Below are positions 45,014-53,832 of a stretch of 64,000 nucleotides of DNA, in pieces. This DNA is from Agrobacterium leguminum (GTDB lineage: Bacteria > Pseudomonadota > Alphaproteobacteria > Rhizobiales > Rhizobiaceae): positions 166,239 to 230,238 of the forward strand of contig NZ_JADQWB010000008.1 in NCBI RefSeq assembly GCF_015704895.1, given 5' to 3'. Below the pieces are notes generated by a model that was given only the letters and a program-made list of their open reading frames with translations, did no database searches and had not been told where the DNA came from. The position numbers were made by a program, and so were the translations under genes. Position 1 is the first letter of the stretch; each line of letters opens with the position of its first letter.

Positions 45014-45161
45014 GAAACACGGTCCCCGGTGGAACGAAGCGGCCCTATGACCGCAAGCTGCAACAGGAATTAGGCCGAAAGTCACGAAAACGCCAGACTA
45101 TTCAAAGCTTCGCCTTATTCCACCCGCAAAAGGCCACGGTGTTTCATATGACGGATAACTG

Positions 45162-46145
45162 ATGTTTCGCTCACTTGCCGCCTTTTCCCTGTCGCTTCTC
45201 GCCGCCCTTCCCGCTTTTGCCGAAGAGGCTGAGAAGCCGAAGCAGCTCGTCATCGTGTCCTTCGACGGTGCGGGCGACAATTCGCTGTGGGAAAGAAGCC
45301 GGGCGACGGGCAAGCAAGTCGGCGCGCATTTTACCTATTTCCTTGCCTGCACGCTGGTGATGGACAGGAAGACCAGCGCCAAGACCTATCAGGGACCCGG
45401 CCAGAAGGCGGGTCGCTCCAATGTCGGTTTTGGCCAGTCACCGGAAGAGGTGGAGGCAAGGCTCAGAAATATCTGGGCCGCCTATCGCGAAGGTCACGAG
45501 ATCGGCAACCACACCTGCGGCCATTTCGATGGCGGGCAGTGGACCGCCGAACAATGGGACGGCGAATTCACCACCTTCACCAGCACGCTGGAAAACGCCT
45601 GGCAGATGATCGGCAAAAAGGGCGAGGAACCTGAAGGCTGGCGCGAGATGGTGAAAAAGATCGATGGTTTTCGCGCGCCCTATCTCTCGCAGGGGCCGGC
45701 GCTGACCGAAGCGCAGAAAAAGCACCGTTTCGTTTATGACGCCACCAGCATCACCAAGGGACCGGAATGGCCGGTGGAGCGCGACGGCATAGAGCATTTC
45801 GGCCTACCGCTCATTCCCGAAGGTCCGGGCAACCGCCCGATCATCGCCATGGACTACAATCTCTTCATCCGCCACTCCATCGGCGTCGAGACGCCGGATC
45901 GTTCGAAGGAATTCGAGGAGCGCGCCTATACGGCCTTCCGCAATGCATTCGACAGGCAATATAATGGCGAGCGCATTCCGCTACAGATGGGCTTTCACTT
46001 CGTGAAGATGAACGGCGGCGCCTATTGGAACGCCTATGAGCGGCTGCTGCGCGAAGTCTGCGGCAGGCAGGATGTTGCCTGTGTAAGCTATGCCGAGGCG
46101 ATGCCGATGATCGAGGCGCGGAAGAAGCAGAAGACCGAGGGCTGA
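45162..46145 (+). CDS. Secreted polysaccharide deacetylase family protein (NodB homology)
   Basis: 327 residues with a signal peptide (cut after AFAE, near residue 20). The NodB-type motifs are VSFDGAGD (first Asp) and GHEIGNHTCGH (metal His pair), with GFRAPYLSQ as the later motif. Family enzymes remove acetyl groups from polysaccharide or peptidoglycan N-acetyl sugars in the periplasm. The HRFVYDATSITKG region and HSIGVETPDRSKEF are typical of the large bacterial deacetylases. Substrate unknown. It converges with sbmA at a strong terminator. Confidence 0.88.
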   Translation: MFRSLAAFSLSLLAALPAFAEEAEKPKQLVIVSFDGAGDNSLWERSRATGKQVGAHFTYFLACTLVMDRKTSAKTYQGPGQKAGRSNVGFGQSPEEVEARLRNIWAAYREGHEIGNHTCGHFDGGQWTAEQWDGEFTTFTSTLENAWQMIGKKGEEPEGWREMVKKIDGFRAPYLSQGPALTEAQKKHRFVYDATSITKGPEWPVERDGIEHFGLPLIPEGPGNRPIIAMDYNLFIRHSIGVETPDRSKEFEERAYTAFRNAFDRQYNGERIPLQMGFHFVKMNGGAYWNAYERLLREVCGRQDVACVSYAEAMPMIEARKKQKTEG

Positions 46146-46161
46146 ATCTTCTCAGCTTATT

Positions 46162-46190
46162 AAAAAGGCGGCCAATCGGCCGCCTTTTTT
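46162..46190. terminator. Bidirectional terminator
   Basis: AAAAAGGCGGCC, four bases, GGCCGCCTTTTTT: 12 base pairs including the A/T flank. Placed between the convergent deacetylase and sbmA genes, with T-runs on both strands. Confidence 0.92.
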
Positions 46191-46198
46191 GTTCTCCA

Positions 46199-47467
46199 TC
46201 AGGGTTTGTTGGCCGCCAGCTCTCCGGCTTCCGCTTCCCGCTGAAGATAGCGCTCGTCAATATCCGGCAGGGGCTTGTCGTCGATCGCGGCCTCGAAGGC
46301 CACAAGACGTTTGTGGATGGAAAGCAGTTCGATGATCGTGGTCCAGGAATTAACCAGATACTGGAACGAATTACTGACCTGACCGAAGGCGGTGGCGATC
46401 TGCTGGTAGATACCATAGGTGATCTTGCCCGCCACGATGGTCGGAACGAGCATCAGAAGCAGGAACACCGCATCGGCCTGAATGTAGAAATACCGTGCGA
46501 CGTTGAAATAGAGATAGTGCCAGTACATGCGGAAATAGTTTTTCCGCACATTGGAATAAAGCTCCTTGACTGTCGGCGGCTGGGCGCGGTCGGCGTGGTC
46601 CTCGCCATAGACGAGTTCCTTGCGATAGGCGGCTTCCACACGCTGGTTGCGGAAGTTCAGGCCAGGCAGTTTGATGCCGACTGTCGCCAGAAGGACCGTA
46701 CCGAAGATGGACCAGACGATTGCCAGCCAGAACAGCGCATGCGGCACTTCGCCCAAAATCGGCAATTCCGAAACATAGGACGACAGCGCAAACAGAATCG
46801 GCAGGAAAACAACGAGCGTCATTACCGAATTGATGAGCGTAATACCCAACCCCTCAAGCGTTGAGGAGAACCGCATCGTATCTTCCTGAACGCGCTGGGA
46901 AGCACCTTCGATGTGGCGCAGCTTTTCCCATTTGGACATGTAGAAGTCGTTCATCGCGGTGCGCCAGCGGAAGATATAATGGCTGGTGAAGAAATCCGTC
47001 AGGATCGAGACCGCCATGCTGAGGAAGGCGATCTTGGCGAAGACGATCTGGAGGCTGTAAAAATCCCAGACCTCGATACCCGGCTGTTTCGACAGGGCAT
47101 TTTGCAAAAGGTCGCCAAAAGGCCGCCGGAAATTGTTGATGACGACGGAAATCTGAACGCCGAAATAGGTCACCGCGATAATCAGCAACGATCCCCAGAT
47201 GGACCAGAATTTCCAGGGATGATCCTTGGCGATAACGGTCCACACGCCGCCGAACGCCGCCAGACACAATGCCAGATAGGCGTAAAAGAACAGGTTAGCC
47301 GGGACCAGGAAGTAGCTGAGATCGTAGGGTTCCTGTTCAGGCATTACATAGCCCCAAGACCGACCTAATCCTTCAACGATGAAGTACCATCCGAGAATTG
47401 CGAAAAAAGCCCAGATAATGGCCGACGTGAAGAAGATTTTCGGTTTGGGAAAGAAGGAATGAAACAC
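46199..47467 (-). CDS. sbmA: SbmA/BacA-family peptide transporter
   Basis: 422 residues with about seven to eight membrane segments (first at 12-30) and the SbmA/BacA pattern: IWAFFAILGWYFIVEGLG, NNFRRPFGDLLQNAL, DFFTSHYIFRWRTAMNDFYMSKWEKLRHIEGASQRVQEDTMRF and GKITYGIYQQIATAFGQVSNSFQYLVNSW. SbmA/BacA imports proline-rich peptides and other peptide antibiotics; in Sinorhizobium meliloti BacA is required for bacteroid survival in the nodule. The gene is complete. It may be the equivalent of bacA here; which of possible paralogues it is cannot be told. Confidence 0.93.
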   Translation of the reverse strand: MFHSFFPKPKIFFTSAIIWAFFAILGWYFIVEGLGRSWGYVMPEQEPYDLSYFLVPANLFFYAYLALCLAAFGGVWTVIAKDHPWKFWSIWGSLLIIAVTYFGVQISVVINNFRRPFGDLLQNALSKQPGIEVWDFYSLQIVFAKIAFLSMAVSILTDFFTSHYIFRWRTAMNDFYMSKWEKLRHIEGASQRVQEDTMRFSSTLEGLGITLINSVMTLVVFLPILFALSSYVSELPILGEVPHALFWLAIVWSIFGTVLLATVGIKLPGLNFRNQRVEAAYRKELVYGEDHADRAQPPTVKELYSNVRKNYFRMYWHYLYFNVARYFYIQADAVFLLLMLVPTIVAGKITYGIYQQIATAFGQVSNSFQYLVNSWTTIIELLSIHKRLVAFEAAIDDKPLPDIDERYLQREAEAGELAANKP

Positions 47468-47652
47468 GTTTCGAACTCACGCGCGTTTGAAATCAGCCAT
47501 TATTGGCGAAGCACTTATTGGCCCGAACCTAGGGCAGAAATTTGTGCACAGCAATGAAGAAGCGCTGACCTTAACAAGATGTAAGGCGCAGAGAGTTGCG
47601 CGATCCCCGCAAAACAGCGTGAATTCGGGCCGGTCAGGACGTCGTCAGAGAC

Positions 47653-48843
47653 TTAACGCCGCCGCTCCGTGGCAAGCACCGGCAGCATCAGAACAATACT
47701 GACGACGAGCACGGCCGAAGCGAGAATGCTGGGCGCGGTGAAACTTCCCGTCGCCTCGGCAATCCAGCCGGCAGCAAGCGGCCCAACGATCTGGCCCGTG
47801 CCGAAAGCGGCCGTCATCAGCGCAAAGGCGCGACGCGGGCTCGGCCCGGCAAATTCCCGGCCGAGCTGCAGGCCATAAGCGGTAATGACCATGAAGGTCA
47901 GCCCGAGAAGCAGACCACCTGCCAGCACGCCCGGCACCGGCGGCAGCATGACGGAAGCGAAAACACCGACGGCTTCGACGGCAAGAACGATGACGAAGGC
48001 GCGTTTCAACCCCTGCGATTTCAAGACCGGTTTCCAGAGGAAAAGCGAAATGGCGGCGGCGCAGCCGGTGATGAACCAGGCCAGAAACTCCACGAAAGCA
48101 CCGGCGGCGGCCATGCGGGCAATCGCCACGATGAAGGTGGCGGTGATGACGTAACCGAAGCCGAAAAGCCCATAGGCCAGCGTCGTCAGGAAGAGCGGCC
48201 GCGTCCAGTGGAGCGGCGGCTCCGCCACCGAGGATGCATGTCGCGGCGGGCCTGCGGGCAGCACCCGCCAGACGAGAATGAATGTGATGAAGGAAAAGAC
48301 GGCACCTGCGATCCACTCCTCCCGCCATGAGGAACCGCCGCCATCGAAAACGACGCCGATCAGATAGACCGCAAGCGAGGAGATCGCGATGCCCGCACCG
48401 ACGCCGCCATAATGCAGCGCCTGAACACTGTCCCTGCCCGCCTTGACGGCATGGCCGATAACGATCTGCGAGGTGAAGATCATGGTCAGCGCGCTGGCAA
48501 CACCGGCCAGAAACCGGATGGCGGTGAAAACCGCGACGGAGTTGAAAGCCGCCATGGCAAGCAATAATGCCGCGGTGGAAAACAGGCCGCAAAGCGCCAC
48601 CAGCCGTTCCCGCCCCGAACCCCATGAATAGGCCGCCAGAACCGCCCCCGCCAGATAACCGGCGAAGTTACCCGCCGCCACGATCCCCGCATCCCCCGCC
48701 GAAAGCGGAACATCCGCCATCATGCCCGGCAGAATGGGGGTGAAGGAAAAACGGCCGAAACCCATGGCGGAGGCCATCATCAGCGCCCCGGAAAATCCAA
48801 GTGCGGTCAGATGTTTGGCGGAAAGTGGCTTGTCGATGCTCAT
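47653..48843 (-). CDS. YbfB/YjiJ-family MFS transporter
   Basis: 396 residues from the ATG at 48843; upstream sequence in frame to 48981 overlaps an intergenic repeat and is not credible. Twelve hydrophobic helices are apparent. MGFGRFSFTPILPGM in helix 1-loop region and AAGNFAGYLAGAVLAAYSW followed by GSGRERLVALCGL match the YbfB/YjiJ group, which lacks an assigned substrate (proposed amino acid or drug exporter). C-terminal helices include AAFGTGQIVGPLAAGWIAE. Single gene, minus strand. Confidence 0.85.
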   Translation of the reverse strand: MSIDKPLSAKHLTALGFSGALMMASAMGFGRFSFTPILPGMMADVPLSAGDAGIVAAGNFAGYLAGAVLAAYSWGSGRERLVALCGLFSTAALLLAMAAFNSVAVFTAIRFLAGVASALTMIFTSQIVIGHAVKAGRDSVQALHYGGVGAGIAISSLAVYLIGVVFDGGGSSWREEWIAGAVFSFITFILVWRVLPAGPPRHASSVAEPPLHWTRPLFLTTLAYGLFGFGYVITATFIVAIARMAAAGAFVEFLAWFITGCAAAISLFLWKPVLKSQGLKRAFVIVLAVEAVGVFASVMLPPVPGVLAGGLLLGLTFMVITAYGLQLGREFAGPSPRRAFALMTAAFGTGQIVGPLAAGWIAEATGSFTAPSILASAVLVVSIVLMLPVLATERRR

Positions 48844-49161
48844 GCATGGCTTATCGCAACGGGGCGGATAAGGGACAAGCGAGTTATTTTGATCGGCGTT
48901 ATAAGCGGTCGTTATCGGTGCAAGACCTAAGGTGAAGGATACCGCGCCGCGCCCTCCAACCCTCATTCCTGTGCTTGTCATAGGAATCCAGCCGACGCGC
49001 GTCCGCGCGGCGAAAAGACTCCTCTCAGCCCAAGGACTTGGGCTGGCTGGATCCCTGTGACAAGCACAGGGATGAGGAGATGGAAGAGTTTTGAATACGG
49101 CAAGTCCGCACTGCCAGGCGGGCTATGCGCCTGGACATCGCAAACGTCAGCAATGCTCTCC
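48844..49161. other. 318-base intergenic region containing repeat element
   Basis: Only the family-3 inverted repeat (48961-49077) is recognised in it, and the short remainder shows no gene. It separates the MFS gene start (48843) from the map stop (49162). Confidence 0.6.
48961..49077. repeat. Inverted-repeat element, family 3, copy A
   Basis: Left arm 48961-48993 and right arm 49045-49077 are 33-base inverted copies with about two mismatches; an inner palindrome CAGCCCAAG-GA-CTTGGGCTG (49027-49046) lies before the right arm. The same element in the opposite orientation is at 53664-53779. Confidence 0.85.
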
Positions 49162-49914
49162 TCACTCAGCCAGCGTCAGCACCAGCGGCCCGTTCTTGGT
49201 CGCAACCACGGTATGCTCATACTGCACCGTCGGCGCGCTCGGATCGCTATAGAGCGTCCATGGATCGTCATCGCCGTCTTCGGCCCAATAGGCCCCCGTC
49301 GAGAGAAACGGCTCGACGGTAAACACCATGCCTTCCTGCATGATGCGCCGCTCGTCCTTGTCCGGCCAGGTCGCCAGTTCCTTCGGCTCCTCATGCAGCG
49401 AGCGGCCGATGCCGTGGCTCGCCAGATTGGTGATCAGCGTATAGCGGTTCTTCTTGGCGAAAGCGCCGATGGCGTTGCCGATATCGGCGAAAGGCCTGCC
49501 GGTTTTCACCTGCTGCAGGCCGGTCCACATGGCGCGCTTGCCATCGCGGCAGAGGCGCTCGATTTCCTTCTTCACCGGCGGCACGGCGAAGGACGAACCG
49601 GTATCGCCGAAAAAGCCGTTCTTTACCGCCGAAACATCGATATTGACGAGATCGCCCGCCTTGATGATGCGGGGACCCGGAATGCCATGGGCCACTTCCT
49701 CGTTGACGCTGATGCAGGTCGCGCCGGGAAACTTGTAGCAGAATTCCGGCGCCGATTGCGCACCGTTATCCTCCAGCACCTTGCGGCCGATGGCATCCAG
49801 CTCGGCCGTGGTGATGCCGGGTTCCAGCGCGTCCGCCATGGTCTGCATCGCGACGGCGCACAAACGGCCGATGTCCTTCAGCAGAACCAGTTCTTCTTCG
49901 GTGGAAATGACCAT
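49162..49914 (-). CDS. map: Type I methionine aminopeptidase
   Basis: 250 residues. Removes the initiator methionine from nascent proteins. The metal ligands are present: NIDVSAVKNGFFGDTGSSF (Asp pair), HGIGRSLHEEP (His), GMVFTVEPF (Glu) and a final Glu in TVQYEHTVV. The N-terminal part starts MVISTEEELVLLKDIGRLCAVAMQTMADAL, with the usual short form. Rhizobia often have two map genes; this may be either. GGACAGAG precedes the ATG. Cytosolic. Confidence 0.95.
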   Translation of the reverse strand: MVISTEEELVLLKDIGRLCAVAMQTMADALEPGITTAELDAIGRKVLEDNGAQSAPEFCYKFPGATCISVNEEVAHGIPGPRIIKAGDLVNIDVSAVKNGFFGDTGSSFAVPPVKKEIERLCRDGKRAMWTGLQQVKTGRPFADIGNAIGAFAKKNRYTLITNLASHGIGRSLHEEPKELATWPDKDERRIMQEGMVFTVEPFLSTGAYWAEDGDDDPWTLYSDPSAPTVQYEHTVVATKNGPLVLTLAE

Positions 49915-49968
49915 GTCTCTGTCCGTCGTTCTGTATGGCGGGTCTCAAAACGCCCGCCTTGGCAATCA

Positions 49969-51030
49969 TTAGGCCGTGGCTTTCACCGGATCGGCGCTCC
50001 CCGTCAATTCTTTTCTGACGATAGGGGCGACTTTCGTACCATAAAGCTCGATGCCGCGCATGATCTGATCGTGCGGCATCAGGCCGATGGCCATCTGCAG
50101 CAGGAAGCGGTCATTCCTGAACACGCCATGCGCTTTGATGATCTTTTCCGCCACCAGCTCCGGCTCACCGAGGAAGAGATTGCCCTCCGGCCCGCGTGCG
50201 GCGTCGAAATGCGCGCGGTTCGTCGGCCCCCAGCCACGCTCGCGGCCGATGCGGTTCATCACCTCCGCCTGCGGTCCGTAAAACTGGTCCGCCGCCTTGT
50301 CGGTGGTGTCGGCAATGAAGCCGTGCACATTGATGCTGGTGCGCAGCTTGGTCTTTTCCTGCCCGGCGCGGCGCGCAGCCTCATGATAGAGATCGAACAG
50401 CGGCGCAAAGCGGCGATATTCACCACCGATGATGGCAAGCGCCACCGGCAGACCCATGGCGCCTGCCCGCGCCACCGATTGCGGCGTGCCACCGACGGCG
50501 ATCCAGACCGGCAGGCGCTCCTGCAGGGGCCGCGGATAAACGCCGCGCCCGTGAATGGCGGGGTGCTTGGTGCCGGACCAGGTGACGATTTCCTGCTCCC
50601 GCAGCGCCAAAAGCAGATCGAGCTTTTCGGCGAAGAGCACGTCGTAATCCTCAAGATCGTAACCGAACAGCGGATAGGATTCGATGAAGGACCCGCGCCC
50701 GGCCATGATCTCGGCGCGGCCGTTCGAGAGAAGATCGACGGTCGAAAACTGCTGGAACACCCGCACCGGATCGTCCGAACTCAGCACCGAAACGGCGCTC
50801 GTCAGGCGGATATTCTTCGTCTTCACCGCCCCCGCCGCGAGAACGGTGGAGGGCGAGGAGACGACATAATCCGGACGGTGATGCTCGCCGAGGCCAAAGA
50901 CATCGAGCCCGACCTGATCGGCAAGCTCGATCTCTTCGATAAGCTCCCGCAGCCGGCGCGCGCCTTCCGGCCCACGGCCATCGGCGGGGTTGGGATTGAC
51001 ATCCGCGAATGTGTAAAGACCGAGTTCCAT
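49969..51030 (-). CDS. LLM-class flavin-dependent oxidoreductase
   Basis: 353 residues of the luciferase-like monooxygenase fold (TIM barrel): [75 protein letters not shown] (the GRGSF segment binds FMN phosphate) and [21 protein letters not shown]. The group includes alkanal monooxygenase-like and F420/FMN oxidoreductases; substrate not known. AGAGG precedes the ATG. It lies on the minus strand just downstream of the bdhA promoter region. Confidence 0.88.
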   Translation of the reverse strand: MELGLYTFADVNPNPADGRGPEGARRLRELIEEIELADQVGLDVFGLGEHHRPDYVVSSPSTVLAAGAVKTKNIRLTSAVSVLSSDDPVRVFQQFSTVDLLSNGRAEIMAGRGSFIESYPLFGYDLEDYDVLFAEKLDLLLALREQEIVTWSGTKHPAIHGRGVYPRPLQERLPVWIAVGGTPQSVARAGAMGLPVALAIIGGEYRRFAPLFDLYHEAARRAGQEKTKLRTSINVHGFIADTTDKAADQFYGPQAEVMNRIGRERGWGPTNRAHFDAARGPEGNLFLGEPELVAEKIIKAHGVFRNDRFLLQMAIGLMPHDQIMRGIELYGTKVAPIVRKELTGSADPVKATA

Positions 51031-51250
51031 AGATGATACCTCTGTTTGCTTGCCTCAGAGATAGGGACGGAAGCCCCCGCAGGCAAATGCAGAATCTGGC
51101 GCAAAATCTGGATGCTTAGCTTCGAAAAAATGGATGGGCGCGGCCTGTTTCACCGCGCAACCGAGCTCCCCCGAAATGGCGATTGCCAGCCCGCCCCCTT
51201 TGGGCATACCTTGCTTAAACATGTGCGAAGTAATGCAAAAAGGGGAAAGC

Positions 51251-52027
51251 ATGCATCGGACAGTTATCGTGACGGGCTCTACAAGCGGTATCGGCCTTGC
51301 GATTGCGCAGCGATTTGCGCGGGAGGGCGCCAATATTGTGCTGAACGGTTTCGGCGATGAGGACGAGATCGAAAAATTGCGCCTTTTGCTGGAAGCGGAA
51401 AGCGGCGGGCGCGTGCTTTATCACCCCGCGGATATGACGAAACCGGACGAGATCGCCGATCTCATTCAATCCTCGCACGAAAAACTCGGCTCGGTGGATG
51501 TGCTCGTCAACAATGCCGGGATCCAGCATATCGCGCCCATCGAGGAATTTCCGCCGGAGAAATGGGACTGGATCATCGCCATCAATCTGACCAGTTCCTT
51601 CCATACCATGCGGGCTGCGATACCGCTGATGAAGAAGGCCGGAAAAGGCCGTATCATCAACATCGCATCCGCCCACGGTCTCGTCGCCTCGCCGTTCAAA
51701 TCGGCCTATGTGGCGGCCAAGCACGGCATCATGGGCCTGACGAAGACGGCGGCGCTCGAGCTTGCCCAGACCGGGGTTACCGTCAACGCCATCTGTCCCG
51801 GTTATGTGCTCACACCGCTCGTTGAAAAGCAGATACCGGAAATGGCGAAGGTGCGCGGCATCAGCGAAGAGGCGGTGAAGAACGACGTGATGCTGGAACT
51901 GCAGGCGACCAAGCAGTTCGTCACCGTCGATGACGTGGCCGCCGCCGCACTGTTTCTGGCAAGCGATGCCGCAAGCAACATCACCGGCACCCATATTTCC
52001 GTGGATGGCGGCTGGACGGCGCAATAA
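51251..52027 (+). CDS. bdhA: D-3-hydroxybutyrate dehydrogenase
   Basis: 258 residues, the normal length. SDR enzyme: TGSTSGIG at 8-15 (NAD-binding), NNAG at 87-90, catalytic Ser140, Tyr153 and Lys157, and the C-terminal segment ATKQFVTVDDVAAAALFLASDAASNITGTHISVDGGWTAQ typical of BdhA. It interconverts D-3-hydroxybutyrate and acetoacetate during poly-hydroxybutyrate use. The ATG at 51251 follows AGGGGAAAGC; earlier in-frame ATGs do not have a ribosome site. The gene precedes the xanthine dehydrogenase genes but is probably separately regulated. Confidence 0.93.
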   Translation: MHRTVIVTGSTSGIGLAIAQRFAREGANIVLNGFGDEDEIEKLRLLLEAESGGRVLYHPADMTKPDEIADLIQSSHEKLGSVDVLVNNAGIQHIAPIEEFPPEKWDWIIAINLTSSFHTMRAAIPLMKKAGKGRIINIASAHGLVASPFKSAYVAAKHGIMGLTKTAALELAQTGVTVNAICPGYVLTPLVEKQIPEMAKVRGISEEAVKNDVMLELQATKQFVTVDDVAAAALFLASDAASNITGTHISVDGGWTAQ

Positions 52028-52165
52028 TTGCCGAAATTTATTTCCGTTTTGGAAGCAATGAATTGCCAAAACGGAAATCGATATACGCCTGCGGGCGTGC
52101 ATATGATGCGCAGGGACAATGACAAGAAACCGGCTCGGCAGCCGGTCAAAAAAGCAGGGCATTGC

Positions 52166-53635
52166 ATGAACGACGCGATCAGCTTCATCCTCAACAGCGA
52201 AACCATCTCGCTGAAGGATTTCGGACCGACAGACACGCTTCTCGATTATCTCCGCATCAGCAAGCGGTTGACCGGGACCAAGGAAGGCTGCGCCGAAGGC
52301 GATTGCGGCGCCTGCACGGTGCTGGTCGGGCGGCTGCTGGACGGTTCGCTGCGTTATGAGAGCGTCAATGCCTGCATCCGCTTTTTAGGCTCGCTGCACG
52401 GCACCCATATCGTGACGGTCGAGCATCTGGCCGCCCGCGACGGTACGCTTCACCCCGTGCAGCAGGCGATGGTGGATTTCCACGGTTCACAATGCGGTTT
52501 CTGCACGCCGGGCTTCATCATGTCGCTTTACGGCCTCTGGCTTTCCAGTGAAAACCCCGGCCGCGCCGACATCGAAAAGGCGCTGCAAGGCAATCTCTGT
52601 CGATGCACGGGTTATGAGCCGATCGTGCGCGCCGCCGAAAAGATCGCCGCTGCCCGCCCGAGCGCGCTCTTCGACCCGCTGCAACGCGACCGCACGGATA
52701 TCATGGCAAGGCTCTGGGCCATTCGCGCCAACGAGACGATCACCGTTACCCACGGCGAGGACCGCACAATCATTCCAGCGACACTGGCCGAGCTGACCGA
52801 GATTTACGCTGCTGAGCCGAAAGCGACCATCGTGGCCGGCTCCACCGATGTCGGTCTGTGGGTGACGAAGCAGATGCGGGCACTGAACCCGGTGATCTTC
52901 ATCAACAATCTCGGGGATTTGCAAACCATCGCCGTGGATGAAGAGGGCGTGACACTCGGCGCCGGCGTCACCTACAGCCAGGCCTTCAAGACCATTGCAG
53001 ACCATTTTCCGCCGCTTGCCCGGCTGTTCGACCGCCTCGGCGGCGAGCAGGTGCGCAATATGGGCACCATCGGCGGCAATATCGCCAACGGCTCCCCCAT
53101 CGGCGACACGCCGCCGGCGCTGATCGCGCTCGGGGCGACGCTGACCTTGCGATCCTCCTCCGGTAACCGCAGCCTGCCGCTGGAAAGCTATTTCATCGAT
53201 TACGGCAAACAGGACCGGCTGAGCGGCGAATTCGTCGAAAAGCTCTTCATTCCGTTCCGGAAGCCGGAAAGCCTCTACGCCGTCTACAAGATTTCCAAAC
53301 GGCGCGACGAGGATATTTCCGCGCTCTGCGGCGCTTTCAACCTGACGCTCGATGCCGATGACACGGTCGAAGACATCCGCATCGCCTTCGGTGGCATGGC
53401 CGGTACGCCCAAACGCGCCGCGCATCTGGAGGCGGCGCTTCTCGGCAAGCCCTGGCGCCAAGAAACGATCGATGCGGCGCGCGATGTGCTGGACGAGGAT
53501 TTCACCCCGCTGACCGACTGGCGCGCGACTGCCGAATATCGGCAACTGACGGCCAAGAACCTGCTGACGCGATTTTTCCTCGAGACTTCGGGGCAAAAGC
53601 AGGAACTCAGCCGTTTCTCGCTTCAGGAGGCGTGA
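52166..53635 (+). CDS. xdhA: Xanthine dehydrogenase small subunit (FeS/FAD)
   Basis: 489 residues from the ATG at 52166. The first 2Fe-2S cluster uses Cys42, 47, 50 and 70 ([13 protein letters not shown]...NAC) and the second Cys110, 113, 145 and 147 ([18 protein letters not shown]). The FAD domain begins near residue 195 ([31 protein letters not shown]) with [23 protein letters not shown]. This subunit passes electrons from the Mo centre to NAD. The following 198-base gap to xdhB holds an inverted-repeat element. It begins the xdhABC group. Confidence 0.96.
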   Translation: MNDAISFILNSETISLKDFGPTDTLLDYLRISKRLTGTKEGCAEGDCGACTVLVGRLLDGSLRYESVNACIRFLGSLHGTHIVTVEHLAARDGTLHPVQQAMVDFHGSQCGFCTPGFIMSLYGLWLSSENPGRADIEKALQGNLCRCTGYEPIVRAAEKIAAARPSALFDPLQRDRTDIMARLWAIRANETITVTHGEDRTIIPATLAELTEIYAAEPKATIVAGSTDVGLWVTKQMRALNPVIFINNLGDLQTIAVDEEGVTLGAGVTYSQAFKTIADHFPPLARLFDRLGGEQVRNMGTIGGNIANGSPIGDTPPALIALGATLTLRSSSGNRSLPLESYFIDYGKQDRLSGEFVEKLFIPFRKPESLYAVYKISKRRDEDISALCGAFNLTLDADDTVEDIRIAFGGMAGTPKRAAHLEAALLGKPWRQETIDAARDVLDEDFTPLTDWRATAEYRQLTAKNLLTRFFLETSGQKQELSRFSLQEA

Positions 53636-53663
53636 TGATGGCGATGGCGGCACCCGCACCCTC

Positions 53664-53779
53664 CCTCATTCCTGTGCTTGTCACAGGAATCCAGCCAGCC
53701 CAAGTCCTTGGGCTGGAAAGTCTCTCTCACCGCGCAGACGCGCGTCGGCTGGATTCCTGTGACAAGCACAGGAATGAGG
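53664..53779. repeat. Inverted-repeat element, family 3, copy B, inside the xdhA-xdhB gap
   Basis: Two exact 33-base inverted arms (53664-53696 and 53747-53779) with an inner palindrome CAGCCCAAG-TC-CTTGGGCTG after the left arm. It is the opposite orientation of the copy at 48961-49077. Lying inside an operon, it could affect read-through between xdhA and xdhB. Confidence 0.88.
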
Positions 53780-53832
53780 ATGGGTTATCGTTTCTACACA
53801 CCGATTCTGACTGCGAAGGAGAGGCTTGAACC

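Noticed and set aside
49057..51036. Long plus-strand frame (659 codons) across map and the LLM gene
   Set aside because: Crosses two real minus-strand genes and an inverted repeat; no domain, shadow composition.
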